Source of the DNA: Plumapathes pennacea
Taxonomy: Eukaryota > Cnidaria > Anthozoa > Antipatharia > Myriopathidae
Direction: 5' to 3'
DNA: 64,000 nt
Assembly (NCBI GenBank): GCA_964036295.1
Contig: OZ038468.1
Location: 10,426,183-10,490,182 of the forward strand
Positions 21,268-31,595 of the stretch are shown here, one piece after another. The notes under the pieces were generated by a model that saw nothing but the letters and a program-made list of their open reading frames with translations, was not told the origin of the DNA and searched no databases. Position 1 is the stretch's first letter. Each line of letters starts with the position of its first letter. A program made the translations under genes and the position numbers.

Positions 21268-22117
21268 CAGGGTGTCAAGCAGCATGGTTGGTCAAAAAAG
21301 TAGGAAAATAGGAATTTCAGGGATGGAAAAATAGGAAAAATAGGAACTTTTGGTACAAAAAATAGGAAGAAACAAGACAGGCCCGTGGCCAGTGCGCTTG
21401 TGACGTCATTAGTACAATGAATAGAGACACGCGGGGTCCCTGGAGAGGAACTTTTGTCGTGCGTTTATATGCAAAAGATATTATAGCCGAGTCAGTTTTT
21501 GCACATGACGGATCCAAGAGCTCCCTTTATTTTTCTTGCCCTCTTTTCTTCTAATTTCGGTCAAACAGATATTCACGAAAAAGTGTATTATAATAATTGA
21601 AAGAAAACAATTATCGAAGGCCCCGTAGGAATATTCTTCGTTTGCAACAACCCAGTTTTCATTGCTTTCCGATGCACGTGACAGTACTTGCGTGACGCTT
21701 GCTATACAACCTGGCAACCTTGTTGAGTGAATTTTCAAGCTGACATGTTTTGTGGAGGAACTGTGTTGTCATTTTGTAATGGGATTGACTGGGGAATACC
21801 CGACATCTTAAGTAGCTGTAAGACAGCGTAATAGCCTTATCTCATCTTCCCAGCGTGTGCATCATGTTCAAGTAGCTGTAATTGAAAGCTTTCAGACTTA
21901 ACTCTGTAGCACATTAAAACATGACACTTCCCATGATGAAATTACTTCGTATGAAAAAGCCATTTCAGACGTTACTCATCCTACATGTACAAGTCTGATT
22001 ACTAATATGTTCAAGACTGCTATGCATTAAGCTTTAACGCAAAATTCTGGGTCGATACGAAATTAATCTCTATCGGAAGCTGCAGACGTTTGAATACCGT
22101 GACAACAAAGGCGTGCA

Positions 22118-22522
22118 TCACGGGCTTGTGGAGCGAACATTACGGCTCGGATAGTCGGATATCAACCTTGAGCTTTTGAAGACTTCGAGGTATTCAGTGA
22201 CAAATATTCTCGATGTAATCGCCTGCCGGTCTTTCCTGCTTTTGTTAAAGCGGCGTGAGTGAAAGCTAATTAGCTGATGATTCGGGATTCCCCGTTCTAT
22301 GATATTATGCTCGTGACATTTCATTGACAGATCTTGTATCTTAATCTCGCGTGATATTTGCCTCAAACCTATTAGTAATTCAATATCCTCAGACAATAAA
22401 CAAAGAACCTTTACTGCACGCAAAACGAAGTTAAACGCCGACTGTTCGTATACGCCGCGCGTTACACAAAGCCGCAGAGTTTCCGACAAAGGGAGACGCT
22501 CTGCCCGCAGGGAAAAGTTCAA
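22118..22522 (-). CDS. Family B ORF-1, uncharacterised
   Basis: Minus-strand frame of 134 residues in copy 2. It has no recognised domain. The C-terminal third (RRFNKSRKDRQAITSRIF, then EYLEVFKSSRLISDY) resembles the segment NKSRKSRRLIQEYISKNVPK of ORF-2 in the same element, suggesting that the two arose by internal duplication or are exons of one repeated unit. Whether it is translated is unknown; it could be a chance open frame in a conserved repeat. Confidence 0.35.
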   Translation of the reverse strand: MNFSLRAERLPLSETLRLCVTRGVYEQSAFNFVLRAVKVLCLLSEDIELLIGLRQISREIKIQDLSMKCHEHNIIERGIPNHQLISFHSRRFNKSRKDRQAITSRIFVTEYLEVFKSSRLISDYPSRNVRSTSP

Positions 22523-23017
22523 GTTCTATCAAGTTTCGACTCGTCTTCTACTACTTATTCGATGTTCTTTCACACAAATATTGCTCAGAACACAGATACA
22601 TTGGTTGAAGCGGTATCTATAATCGAGCATTTGCAAAACACAACCCTTCGTACTTTACGGGGGTCCCGCTGGTAACACATCAAGCATTTGTGTACGGCTA
22701 TTTTCAAGTCTTCCGACGCTTAAAAACAATGCAAGCCAAAATCGCTCTTAAAGTATGGCTTCCGTGCATCCAGAAAGCCAACCGATGATCGTTTTGTTTG
22801 GATCAACAACTGAAGGACCGGAATTTTTTTCTATATCCCTTGACAGAGAAAACCCATTGTACTTGGTTCTGTGATTTTGATCTCTGAGTACGTCTGATCT
22901 TGCAATGCCTGTTTTTTAACACATTTTAAAATACAAACGTATCTTTAAGCACCTCGGTTACTTTTGGCAATCTTCTTTTTGAGCTTCTAGCTTTCTCGCA
23001 GCGATGGTTTATTGATC

Positions 23018-23590
23018 CTAATTTTCTCTTTCCATTTCCATCTGTTGCTTTTTATTGTTTACATGTTGTTTACATGCACGTTCTCGGAACGCATTAGCAT
23101 TGTGGAGTACGTAAGCTCGGGTATAACCATGGACTTTTGACGACTTTGGGACATTCTTTGAAATGTATTCTTGTATTAGTCGCCTGCTTTTTCTACTCTT
23201 GTTCAAAATGCGTGAAAGGTTATTCAAGGGTACGTGGCTTGGCTCACGACTTCGTCTTGCAGGACTTCGGTTTTCTTTCACATAAACATTTGTGGGAATA
23301 CAATAAAACTGAGCGAAGCGAGATCTACCAACGGTCACTTTTTCCTCAGCCATTTCCCAATTTTCAAATAACAACGCCATCTGTTCCACTGATTGTTTGA
23401 CCTTCATGGCACCGAGCCAAAATGTCGCAACAACAACATAAATGCACAGCAGAGTGAAATTTTGATCCCAAACAAAAGTCAGATTTTCTGACGCTTTACT
23501 TGTATCAGCAAGAATAATACAAAGTAAAAGAATACAAAGTACCTTCAAGTTCACCCTCATACTAAACAGTTCCATATAATCCGCTATCAA
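23018..23590 (-). CDS. Family B ORF-2, putative membrane protein
   Basis: Minus-strand frame of 190 residues in copy 2. A signal-peptide-like or membrane segment (VNLKVLCILLLCIILADTS) is followed by an N-glycosylation site (NLT) and a second hydrophobic segment (FTLLCIYVVVATFWLGAMKV). The rest is a basic tail with RRSREPSHVPLNN and NKSRKSRRLIQEYISK. I do not recognise the family. Being nearly intact in both copies it is a candidate for a real product, but two very similar young copies would look alike without selection. Confidence 0.4.
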   Translation of the reverse strand: MIADYMELFSMRVNLKVLCILLLCIILADTSKASENLTFVWDQNFTLLCIYVVVATFWLGAMKVKQSVEQMALLFENWEMAEEKVTVGRSRFAQFYCIPTNVYVKENRSPARRSREPSHVPLNNLSRILNKSRKSRRLIQEYISKNVPKSSKVHGYTRAYVLHNANAFRERACKQHVNNKKQQMEMEREN

Positions 23591-24076
23591 GCGCTTGTCA
23601 AGAATCGCCGTCTTTACACAGGTTCTCGTCTTTGTATGTCGAGCGGCTTCGTTCAGCTTGTTCCTTCAAGTTCTCAAGGTTCTGGATGTCAGATTCTTCG
23701 TACATTTCTGTACAGTTGTGCATAGTTATGCAGTTCATTGATAAGTTCATTGCATTTGCTTTCATGGCTTTCAATATGGCTTTTGAGGCTGAACGGACCG
23801 ACCCAAGCCAAAACCGCTCAATGAAATTTAGTATGGGTCTACCGCAGCCGGCGTATGCGTTTGTAAGTAAGATGAGCGGTCCATAAAATAATCCACAGAG
23901 CCAACTAAGGCAAGCAACTTGCTGTCTTCAAAATGGCGAAACTGCTCGCCCGCCAAGTCACTTGATCACAACGTCATCACAAATCACATGATAATATGAA
24001 CCAATCACCGCATGCAGATTTCTAACCCAGAAAAAAAAAAAAATCGTTGCATTTTAAAGCTTGTGACGTCACAAGC

Positions 24077-24786
24077 AAATAGGAAAACCAATACTACATT
24101 GATGGAGAAAGATAGCTCTGCTACAGTAAAAACCGAAATATAAGACCGTAGAGTTTTAGCCTAAATTAGGTTTGTAATATATAATTGATAGTTACCGTGA
24201 ATCAACCATCTTAGTTACAAGTAGGTTCTTATATGCAGGTTTTTACTTTACACTACACTTCAACAGCGATCCCAATCCACCAGTTAGCCCTGCCATCACC
24301 GACAACAAGAAATAAATAAATAAGGCAAAGCCAGTGTTTCCATTCTAATTTATTGTGATGTAAATATCAACAAGTCAGTCAACAATTTTTTTTTTGGCAT
24401 TAGACTATAAATGGCACTGAAATTGGAGTGACGATTGTATCGATTTATATAATTTCATAGAAACACGGCTGTTTATGATCTTTCTAAAATCATTATTTCC
24501 ATTTCCCGTTCTTTAACTGAACAGCTTCACCTAGTTCACATACTTTTTGCATTTCTGACTGACAGTTGCTGGCGCAAAACTTCTCGAATTAACATGATAA
24601 GAGGTCCAAATTTGCATCTAGTACTGATTTATTGCTATAAAGTTATATTTGACTATGTGTGGAGTGCTATCAGACAATTTGTACTGTCAATTCAGTGGTA
24701 CAATGTAACATCAAACTAGCAGACCAGAGAAAACACAACAAATCCAGAGCAAACCCCGCCACAGATGGCAGGACATGCATGTTCAC
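24077..24786. other. Interior of the hAT-like element: no gene recognised
   Basis: AT-rich DNA without an open frame of note. Nothing recognised apart from its position between family B copy 2 and the coding fragment at 24787-25399. Confidence 0.4.
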
Positions 24787-25399
24787 TTAATTTGACTTCC
24801 TTTTTTTTGAAGGCTGAGCAGAATCACTTGTTGGTAGTGCTTTTTCTAGGAATTTCTGATTCTTTGTGCTAATCTCCTGTTTCTTCCTCACTTCAAGCTT
24901 CCTCTTTGCCTTCGCTTGATTTGACTTTGCCGTTTCTATCATGAGGCAGGCAACTCTTGTGCCTTGTGAATCAACCTTGGAGCCTGCAGCCAGGGCGGTC
25001 TGTAGCTTGACTGTGCCATCTGACAGCAGCTCGTCCGCTGTTTGCATATTCATCCATTGCTTCCTTTTCCTCTCTGTCAAGGCTTTCTCGTTTGTCTTTC
25101 AACGATCTGGTCTCTTGTCTTAGCTTCTGCTGATCTCCCTTTCTTCTTTCCACCTCCTCAGCTTCCATTTTCTCTTCAGCCTGCCTCCTCTTCTTCTCAA
25201 TTTCCTCTTCATGCAACTGCTTCCTGTATTGCGTATGCGCAGATCGAACATCAATGAAAAGGCCATCTGTCATGGGTATTTTTTCTGGTCTGTTGTTGTC
25301 AGGATCATGAAACTTCACAGCATCTTTCACAACTCTAAGGCCAACAATGGTCCTCTCTCCAAGAAGTGACCGTTCTTGTGTTACGATACGGCCATTCAC
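24787..25399 (-). pseudogene. C-terminal fragment of a transposon protein, coiled-coil
   Basis: Two overlapping minus-strand frames (24971-25399 and 24787-25080) join across a slip near 25060. The first has GERTIVGLRVVKDAVKFHDP and then a long Lys/Glu/Arg helix (EEEIEKKRRQAEEKMEAEE); the second continues with SKVDSQGTRVACLMIETA and ends in a basic nuclear-localisation-like tail (PSKKRKSN). Probably the C-terminus of the transposase of the parent element, but I do not recognise a catalytic motif. No upstream exons are seen because the element was shortened. Confidence 0.4.
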
Positions 25400-25989
25400 T
25401 GAAAGACTTCATTCTGACTCAGCATTCATCGGAGGGAAAGGACTAGACCCGATTTGATGACTTTTGGAAGAGTTGAAAACCGAGGTCCAGTCGCATATAG
25501 AGACTTGAGGCTGAATACGGCTCACCAAAAATGGTCTACACGTTGCTAGGCCAAAGGAAGAACTTATTTACCAACCATTTTTATGTAAGGCTAAGGGCAT
25601 CAAAGCTCTCATACTGCTTCCTTTATGCTAAACATACGTCTCAAACACATAGAACTATGACTCCTTTCACTTTTTTAGCATGTATTGGTTTCATCAGCTA
25701 AAAAAAATAGGAAAAATAGGAGGTTCTACTTAAAAAACAGGAAAAATAGGAAAACTTTTAAAAAATAGGAAAAAATAGGAACTTGACACCCTGTAACCTA
25801 TGTACGTATACACAAAGGAGATCACGAACAAAAAGCAAACCAACATACAAGGTTTGTGTTAAATACACATCTTTGAAGTGTAGACAAAACGCAAACGGAC
25901 ATGGAGTATACTGAGTGACGTATTTTGTGGTATGTGTAGATATTTGTGCAACTAAGGGTGGTTAATTAATAATATTACTATTAAAAGGT

Positions 25990-26420
25990 TCAAAAAGAAG
26001 CCAAGCTAAAGAGATTGAGTCTGGCCAGGAAAAAAAGCCAAGAGTTTTTCAAGGAGTTCAGGGCATACAGATCGGCGAAAAAACAGCTATCCGCCATCCC
26101 GACCAGCCAAGAATCCTTTGAACCAGAGCAGGTAATACAAGAAGCAAAAGAGCCTGCAAGCCCCTTTCATTCTTTAGAGTTCTTCCAATGTGGACGGCCT
26201 GGACCTGGATATAAGTATAGACAATTTGTTTGAATACCACGTCAAAGAAAATGAAGTTTCAATGCCTGGCACCCGTTCGCAAAGTCCGAAACATGGCAGC
26301 CAGGACATGTCCTCAACATGCCACAAGACGTGCAAGGATTTCTCAGCAGTCTCCCCGCCAATGAGAGTGACTTGCCGATTCTTATCATCAGGAAACAAGG
26401 GGCAGGTAAAATAAAACACT
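25990..26420 (+). other. Possible exons of an unrecognised gene
   Basis: A frame at 25990-26233 follows a TTAAAAG acceptor-like site and has a potential donor (CAG/GTAATA) near 26134; it reads QKEAKLKRLSLARKKSQEFF and KEFRAYRSAKKQLSAIPTSQ. A second open stretch at about 26170-26410, also ending at a donor-like GGGGCAG/GTAAAA, contains DGLDLDISIDNLFEYHVKEN. These may be neighbouring exons of a host or transposon gene. Weakly supported; no family recognised. 26420-26866 holds only AT-rich DNA. Confidence 0.25.
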
Positions 26421-26866
26421 TCCTTTTCTTCCTTTGTGCCTGGGCTATAATGCTTAGCCGTTTCGGAAATACAGTAGTTTTCTTTGCTTTGTTGTTCTCT
26501 CATTATGTTTGTTTTTCATGTGCAGGAACTGCAAACCATTTTCAATTTTCACACTTCATTCACTTGCTAAATGTAATATTGGATTTGTTAGTATTTCCTT
26601 CTTTCTTTAAATTGTCTGTTGAAAACCTATCCAGTTTATTGAACACGAAGAAAAAGTGCTCTACCTCCACGAAAGACAAAATACGTATGGTGCTACATTT
26701 TTTTACTGAATTCATGACTTAGTGTTATTTTTTCTTGTTGAATTGATTAATGTGTTTGCTGTCAATCTATCTTTAACATGTAATTGTACAGTATATGTTC
26801 ACTTCACGAATTTGCAATCATCCCCCACTAAGTAGACAATAACACAAAGAAAATATATGGTAAGAG

Positions 26867-27158
26867 AGCTGCGGTGGCCTAACGGTTAGCATGGTCGCCT
26901 TTCATGCCAAAGGGCGCGGGTTCAATCCCCACTCAAGGTAGAGAAATTTGAGGTGTAAAAAACCTGGCTTTCTACTCGTGGCTCGGATGACCACGTAAAA
27001 TGGCGGTCCCGTCTCTGGATAAAAGAACCACGGGGACGAAAAAGAACCACTGAGGACGCAACCAAATCTCTGGCAGTGACCACCCTCGAGTGCTAAGGTA
27101 TAATAACCTGAATCCAGCAGACCAAGAGTCACTCTGTGGAAGTGCTGCTGTGTATGCC

Positions 27159-27242
<84 letters not shown>
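26867..27242 (+). mobile_element. tRNA-derived SINE with (TTA)n tail
   Basis: The first 75 bp form a tRNA-like head with an A-box-like TGGCCTAACGGTTAGC (26875-26890) and a B-box GGTTCAATCCC (26919-26929), the internal RNA polymerase III promoter. A non-tRNA body of about 210 bp follows, then a TTA-repeat tail at about 27159-27242. This head-body-tail structure is that of a short interspersed element mobilised by a partner LINE. The acceptor stem does not close and no CCA-ready 3' end exists, so it is not a functional tRNA. Confidence 0.8.
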
Positions 27243-27243
<1 letters not shown>

Positions 27244-27607
27244 GGTACAGTGCACTCGTGACACCATTACACAACTATTGTCTTTTTTAACTGGATTACA
27301 CTTTCCTTAGTGTTTAATTTCATGGTTTTCTATCAATAATTCCGATTTAAAAATTTATTTAATTATTTAATCCCCGAACGAAGTGAGGGAAATACTCACG
27401 ACGCTAATGCAGTAGTATTATCGCCATCTCGAAATCTAATGTTCGTCTGTCAGTCTGTCGTGCGACCTCGTCCCCAGTTCCTATCACGTCGCTGCAGAAC
27501 CAATAACAAAGGCCGGATCAATCACGTGTGGCCCTGTAGTTTTACTCGCAATAAGAGAAATTAAATTGAACAAAGCAACTACAGTATATCGTAGCTGTGT
27601 TCACAAA

Positions 27608-27983
27608 AATGGAAAACTTGAAAATCGGAAAACTTGAAACAACAGTCTCGTGAAGCTCGTCTTCAAAAGAGAAGGGAACAGGCACGAGTAAGGCGAAATC
27701 ATGAAACGATCAAACAGCGCCAAGTTCGTCTAGAGAAAAGAAGAAAATCATGTTATGACCGACAGCACGAAGAAATAACTCCGCAAAGAGAACAGCACCT
27801 GAAAGCAAATCGGGAGCTTCAGAAGCAAAAGCGGGCCGAAGAAAATACTCCGCAAAGAGAACAGCGCCTGAAAATGAGCAAATGCGGCAGCTTCAGAAGC
27901 AAAAGCGGGCCGAAGAAAATACTCCGCAAAGAGAACAGCGCCTGAAAATGAGCAAATGCGGCAGCTTCAGAAGCAAAAGCAGG
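27608..27983 (+). pseudogene. STPR-type repeat protein fragment (Helitron-associated)
   Basis: The frame from 27634 is rich in Arg, Gln, Lys and Glu and made of repeats of about 23-24 residues: REARLQKRREQARVRRNHET, RQVRLEKRRKSCYDRQHEE, PQREQHLKANRELQKQKRAE. This is the score-and-three-residue (STPR) type of DNA-binding repeat that precedes the Helitron N-terminal domain in several invertebrate elements. A nearly perfect direct duplication of about 72 bp lies at 27838-27985. A stop and frameshift separate it from the ATG at 27609. It resumes for a short way right of the EnSpm element. Confidence 0.6.
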
Positions 27984-28544
27984 CCGCACAGGGCGAAATG
28001 TTACGTTTACGGTGCCGTTAAATTAACGGATACATGAAGGAAATATGCGTTTCCGTTGCGGGAATCTTGTGTTTCCGCAGACAGAAACTTGACGGTTACT
28101 TATGTTTCCGGCTCTGCGTAAACGTCGGAAACGAATCACTTATGCGCATGTTTACGGTGCGGTTTTGTTTACAGGAAACTAGTGTTTAAGGGGCGGTGAA
28201 ATTTGGGTTTCCGTCATCTGAAACACTAGTTTATACTTTCTTCAATCTCGTTTTGGTTTGGCCCGCCGTTTACGGTCGGCTTTTGGGGGATTGTAATCAA
28301 ACAAAAAGCTACGGTGTATATGTAGTCAATATTTGCTCCGGTGTTGCACTGTGTGTATGTGTGTTCTCTGCAATATTGTCCGTTTTGGATAGCCCGGTAA
28401 CGTACGGTATTATAAACTAATAGCTAGCAAATAACACTCTGACTACATAGGTCAACAATAAAATACACTTTATTAAGTCTATTCCCTAAAATGTATAACA
28501 TATTAAACAAGTGAAAATTTACAAGCAAAAATTACGCAGTACAG

Positions 28545-31405
28545 CTAGTGTGGTACATGGTCTACTCTGCCATCCAGCAGTGGCAGGCGGACGGCCCATC
28601 CTGGACTGTTCTTTGGGGCAGGCCTGTCTGACACATTGTCAGAGCGGCGGACAACAGCACTGGTCATTTGCTGATGTTTCGATAAATTCTCCTGGTAGTG
28701 CTGGTCCAGTGTTTTCTTGATGTTTCTTAACTTTGACCGCTGCCACGTTAATTTTAGAGCCCTTCTTGGCCTGGGCCCTCTTCCACAGTACTCTGCCTCC
28801 AGGTCGCTCTCCTCTGATGACATAAAATCAACCGCATTTGGAGAATTGAGTATTTCTTCTGCTTTACTCCTGTCCCCCTCAGAGAAAGCAACAGTCCTCA
28901 CAGCCTGTCTGCGCTTTTCCAATTTCTGTCAGCGAAAGAAAAACAGGTTACATTTTCTAGACAGGCAGATAGTAAAATAGATAGATCGATACACAAAAAG
29001 ATACTCTTGATAGATATACTGATGAAGAGATAGATGATAGATAGACAGGTCATGAGCTATAGAGAGATAGATGAGTAAATTTGATAGATCTTTATAGACA
29101 GCTTAAGATAATATATATATATATACGATATATGAAAAATTATATGATAGACAAGTCGTAAGATAGCAGCATAGACATAGTTGAATAATAAAGAATTATA
29201 GCTGATAGATAGACAAGTAATGAAAATAGATAGCTATATACTGACTGTACATAATATATAGATGGTTAAACATATAGATTATAAGTAGACAGCTAAACAT
29301 ATCAAGTGTTTTTGCTGAAGGCAAGTGAGGTTACAGACGTACCCTTCGCAGTCGAGTTCTTCTTTTTACAAGCTCTCTGTGTTTTCCGAACGACTGATTT
29401 GTTTTTCTTGTATCGTCGTCACGGAGAGACCGCCAGTATTGCCTCGTGGCCGCTGTAATGAAATCAAAAGAACTTTCTAAGCTCCGGCGATGCCCACTTA
29501 TATTAATTGGTGTACTTTCTTCTGTTGTCCTATAGGGCCCGGTTGTTCAAAGCCTGGTTAGGCTAACCCAAGGTTAAGGATAAACATTGGTGTCATTTTT
29601 AGGCCTACAAATACAAGCGTTTGCTTACAACATTACTCCATCGCTCTGTTTTAAGCAATATTAAACTTTTAGCTAGTCTTATAAGACTAGCTAAAAGTTT
29701 AATATTGCTTAAAATATCAAATTCTGCAGTTTGTTGACCACTTAATCTTGCTTTGAACAACCCGGCCGGCCCAGGTGATCGGCGCGCAATCAACTTACTA
29801 CATAATTACCTTTTATTGTGGCCTTCTCCCACTTCTTTTTTCCGTAGAGCCCACGAACTTCCTTGACTATCCTCGAGGTTACACGTTGATTTGTTGGGTC
29901 ATCATAGCTGTGAAAATGCATCACGACCGTAAACTTCTAAGTTAGCGGGTCGACATCAACAAAAAGGGAAACGTTTTGAGACTCTCTAAAGCATGATGAC
30001 GTTCAGTCACACCTATTTAAATATTTAGAGATTGTATAGATTTAGAGATTGTATGTGCGTGCTTTTATTGCACGTTTTTTCGACGGGTTTACTCTACGAC
30101 GTAAAACAAAGCAGTTGATTGAAACTTACCGCTGAGTAAAGGTAAATCTCTCACCGCTGTCCATGCCTTCCTTGGACAGCTCCTTGTAAATTGTCCTAAC
30201 AGCATCCTTTAAAGAAAAATAGAACAATTGAAATGTTAAAATTTCCCTGATATTTCGGCTCTAACTAGAGACATAAGCATAAACGAATGAGCAAAATAAC
30301 CTTATGCGTGAGCACGAGAAATTGGAAACGTTTCCATTTGTCTTGCTTATGCTTATGTCTTGCAATAGTATCTGTGAAAATAGATTCTTTTTACAACGCA
30401 TAACGTTTTTATGACAGTTCCGGTTACGCATCTTCTTATGCTTGTGCTTACGGCTGCTAGTAAAAAACTTTAGAGAGAGTTCAAATATCAATGTACTGAT
30501 GAAATATGGATTTTGTGGCTGGCTTTTTCAACGGCACTACATTCAGCAGTTGTTTGAATCGTTCGCTTTAGCAATACACTCCTTTCGTTTTTACGTTTGT
30601 TTCCTCAAAAAAAGGAGGTAAAGAAAATTTCAGCAACGGCATTCATTAGTAATAATTCATTTGTAGCAAATAGATGGTCGCGGCGCGGCTTTGCCTTGAA
30701 CTAAGATCAAAGTAGGCCAAGCCGCAGCTTGCCTTTGACGCTGGGAATCGAGCATGTCAGAATGAAAGATTTCAATGATCGTTTTTAGGCATTTACAAAA
30801 GCTGAAATAAACTATATTCTATCATAAGAAAGAATATGGTCTCCTGCGACCCGCAGACTGCTGTGCCTATGAAAACACTGCGCGGCTTGGCCTTGAACTA
30901 AGATCAAAGTTGGACAAGCCGCAGCGCTTGCCTTTGACGCTGGGAACCGAGCATGTCAGAATTGCATGCGGTAACAAACTTCATAAATTTTGTTCGATGT
31001 TTGTTAGGCCGAGTTAAATTTCAAGTCAATCAATTTCGAACACAGTCGATCCGGCCTACTTTGCAACAGACCTATATTCATGACACTGATACCGACGTCT
31101 TTCTCAACACACGCTATTTGGTTGACGGCATTCTATTGCCACGTATTTGCTACGAGAGGTCTACGATATTAAAGAAAAAACGAAATAATAATTATTGCTT
31201 AACTTACCGAACAGTTGGGATCGATGTTCTCAGCGGCCTTGAACTTCAGCCTTCTCCTTGACTGCAATTTGAGAGTTTTGAAGTTGCGTTTTAGACGCTG
31301 ATTTTCCTCGCGGATAGCTTTCAATTCTGAGAGCACTTGCGTAAAATCCGGGTTCAACGGAGTTTCTGCTTGCTGAACATCGTTGAAATCCTGCGTATAA
31401 TCCAT
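28545..31405 (-). CDS. EnSpm accessory protein, 5 exons, uncharacterised
   Basis: Exons on the minus strand at 31208-31405, 30130-30206, 29810-29907, 29343-29452 and 28545-28925, all with GT-AG introns and consistent phases, give 287 residues. Exon 1 encodes a coiled coil (VLSELKAIREENQRLKRNF). Exons 2-4 encode a helical domain with GERFTFTQRYDDPTNQRV, SRIVKEVRGLYGKKKWEKAT and ATRQYWRSLRDDDTRKT, which looks DNA-binding (basic and aromatic) but which I cannot assign. The last exon begins KLEKRRQAVRTVAFSEGDRS and is Ser/Arg-rich. Coiled coil plus DNA-binding domain would fit a TnpA-like role at the subterminal repeats. Intact. Confidence 0.85.
28980..29320. repeat. Degenerate GATA/TAGA-rich simple sequence
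   Basis: Intron 4 of the EnSpm accessory gene contains dense, imperfect ATAGATAGA and AGATAGACA units with an (AT)n patch near 29115. Old simple-sequence expansion. Confidence 0.7.
29535..29772. mobile_element. MITE in an EnSpm intron, built around a perfect palindrome
   Basis: Terminal inverted sequences GGGCCCGGTTGTTCAAAGC and GCTTTGAACAACCCGG lie at the ends of a 238-bp unit within intron 3 of the accessory gene. Its centre is a perfect 66-bp palindrome (29649-29714). A diverged relative of the left end (GGCCCTGGTTTTTCGAAGCC) is seen at about 32316. The superfamily is not assigned. Confidence 0.7.
29649..29714. repeat. Perfect 66-bp loopless palindrome
   Basis: Two 33-bp arms are exactly complementary with no spacer, centred on CTTATAAG between 29681 and 29682. 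Every base pair was checked. Confidence 0.97.
30677..30963 (+). repeat. Direct repeat of about 85 bp, two copies
   Basis: Copies at about 30677-30763 and 30880-30963 share GCCTTGAACTAAGATCAAAG and TTGCCTTTGACGCTGGGAA with few differences. Both lie in intron 1 of the EnSpm accessory gene, close to the bidirectional promoter region. Confidence 0.85.
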
Positions 31406-31595
31406 ATCCTACTGAACGAAAGCCAAGCTGTCACAGAGCGAACTTGTCAAATTTTGCGCGTCGCCGGGGAAGCCGACCCAGGACTACCCTGCGGTTGTTA
31501 TGGCAACACAGGTTCGAGCATGCGCAGAGGTATCGCGTTCTGTTGAGTTGAGTGTTCATCTTCGTCTTTTCCAAGGCTTGTTATCGTAAAGTATT
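31406..31595. promoter_or_regulatory. Divergent promoter region of the EnSpm genes
   Basis: Only 190 bp separate the start codons of the accessory gene (31405, minus) and the transposase (31596, plus), so both must be driven from this stretch. It is locally more GC-rich than the surroundings. No TATA box stands out. Confidence 0.55.

Larger units (their letters stand above)
21371..24076 (+). mobile_element. Family B hairpin-ended element, copy 2 (2.7 kb)
   Basis: Same start (AACAAGACAGGCCCGTGGCC) and end as copy 1, but with the terminal 18-bp perfect palindrome intact: GCTTGTGACGTCACAAGC at 24059-24076. It is inserted in the ATAGGAA-rich subterminal region of the hAT-like element. Few differences from copy 1, mostly single substitutions and 1-4 bp indels, so the two are recent relatives. 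ORFs on the minus strand are listed separately. Confidence 0.82.
21268..25793. mobile_element. hAT-like non-autonomous DNA transposon carrying family B copy 2
   Basis: Ends are CAGGGTGTCAAG and CTTGACACCCTG in inverted orientation, flanked on both sides by TAACCT (21262-21267 and 25794-25799), a 6-bp target duplication. Subterminal regions contain many direct copies of ATAGGAAAA (21300-21370 and 25690-25785). Without the family B insertion (21371-24076) the element is about 1.8 kb and codes only for a broken fragment on the minus strand (24787-25399). CAGGG tips are typical of hAT elements, some of which make 5-6 bp duplications; without a transposase domain the superfamily remains a guess. 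Confidence 0.75.

Noticed and set aside
21290-21370. Spaced ATAGGAAAA repeats as a possible CRISPR-like array
   Set aside because: Spacing is irregular, units are about 9 bp, both clusters lie at the ends of a TIR element, and the DNA is eukaryotic.
26867-26942. Functional tRNA gene
   Set aside because: A and B boxes are good, but the acceptor stem does not pair and a SINE body with a TTA tail follows.
26972-27290. Poly-Ile ORFs on both strands
   Set aside because: They are translations of the TTA microsatellite tail of the SINE.
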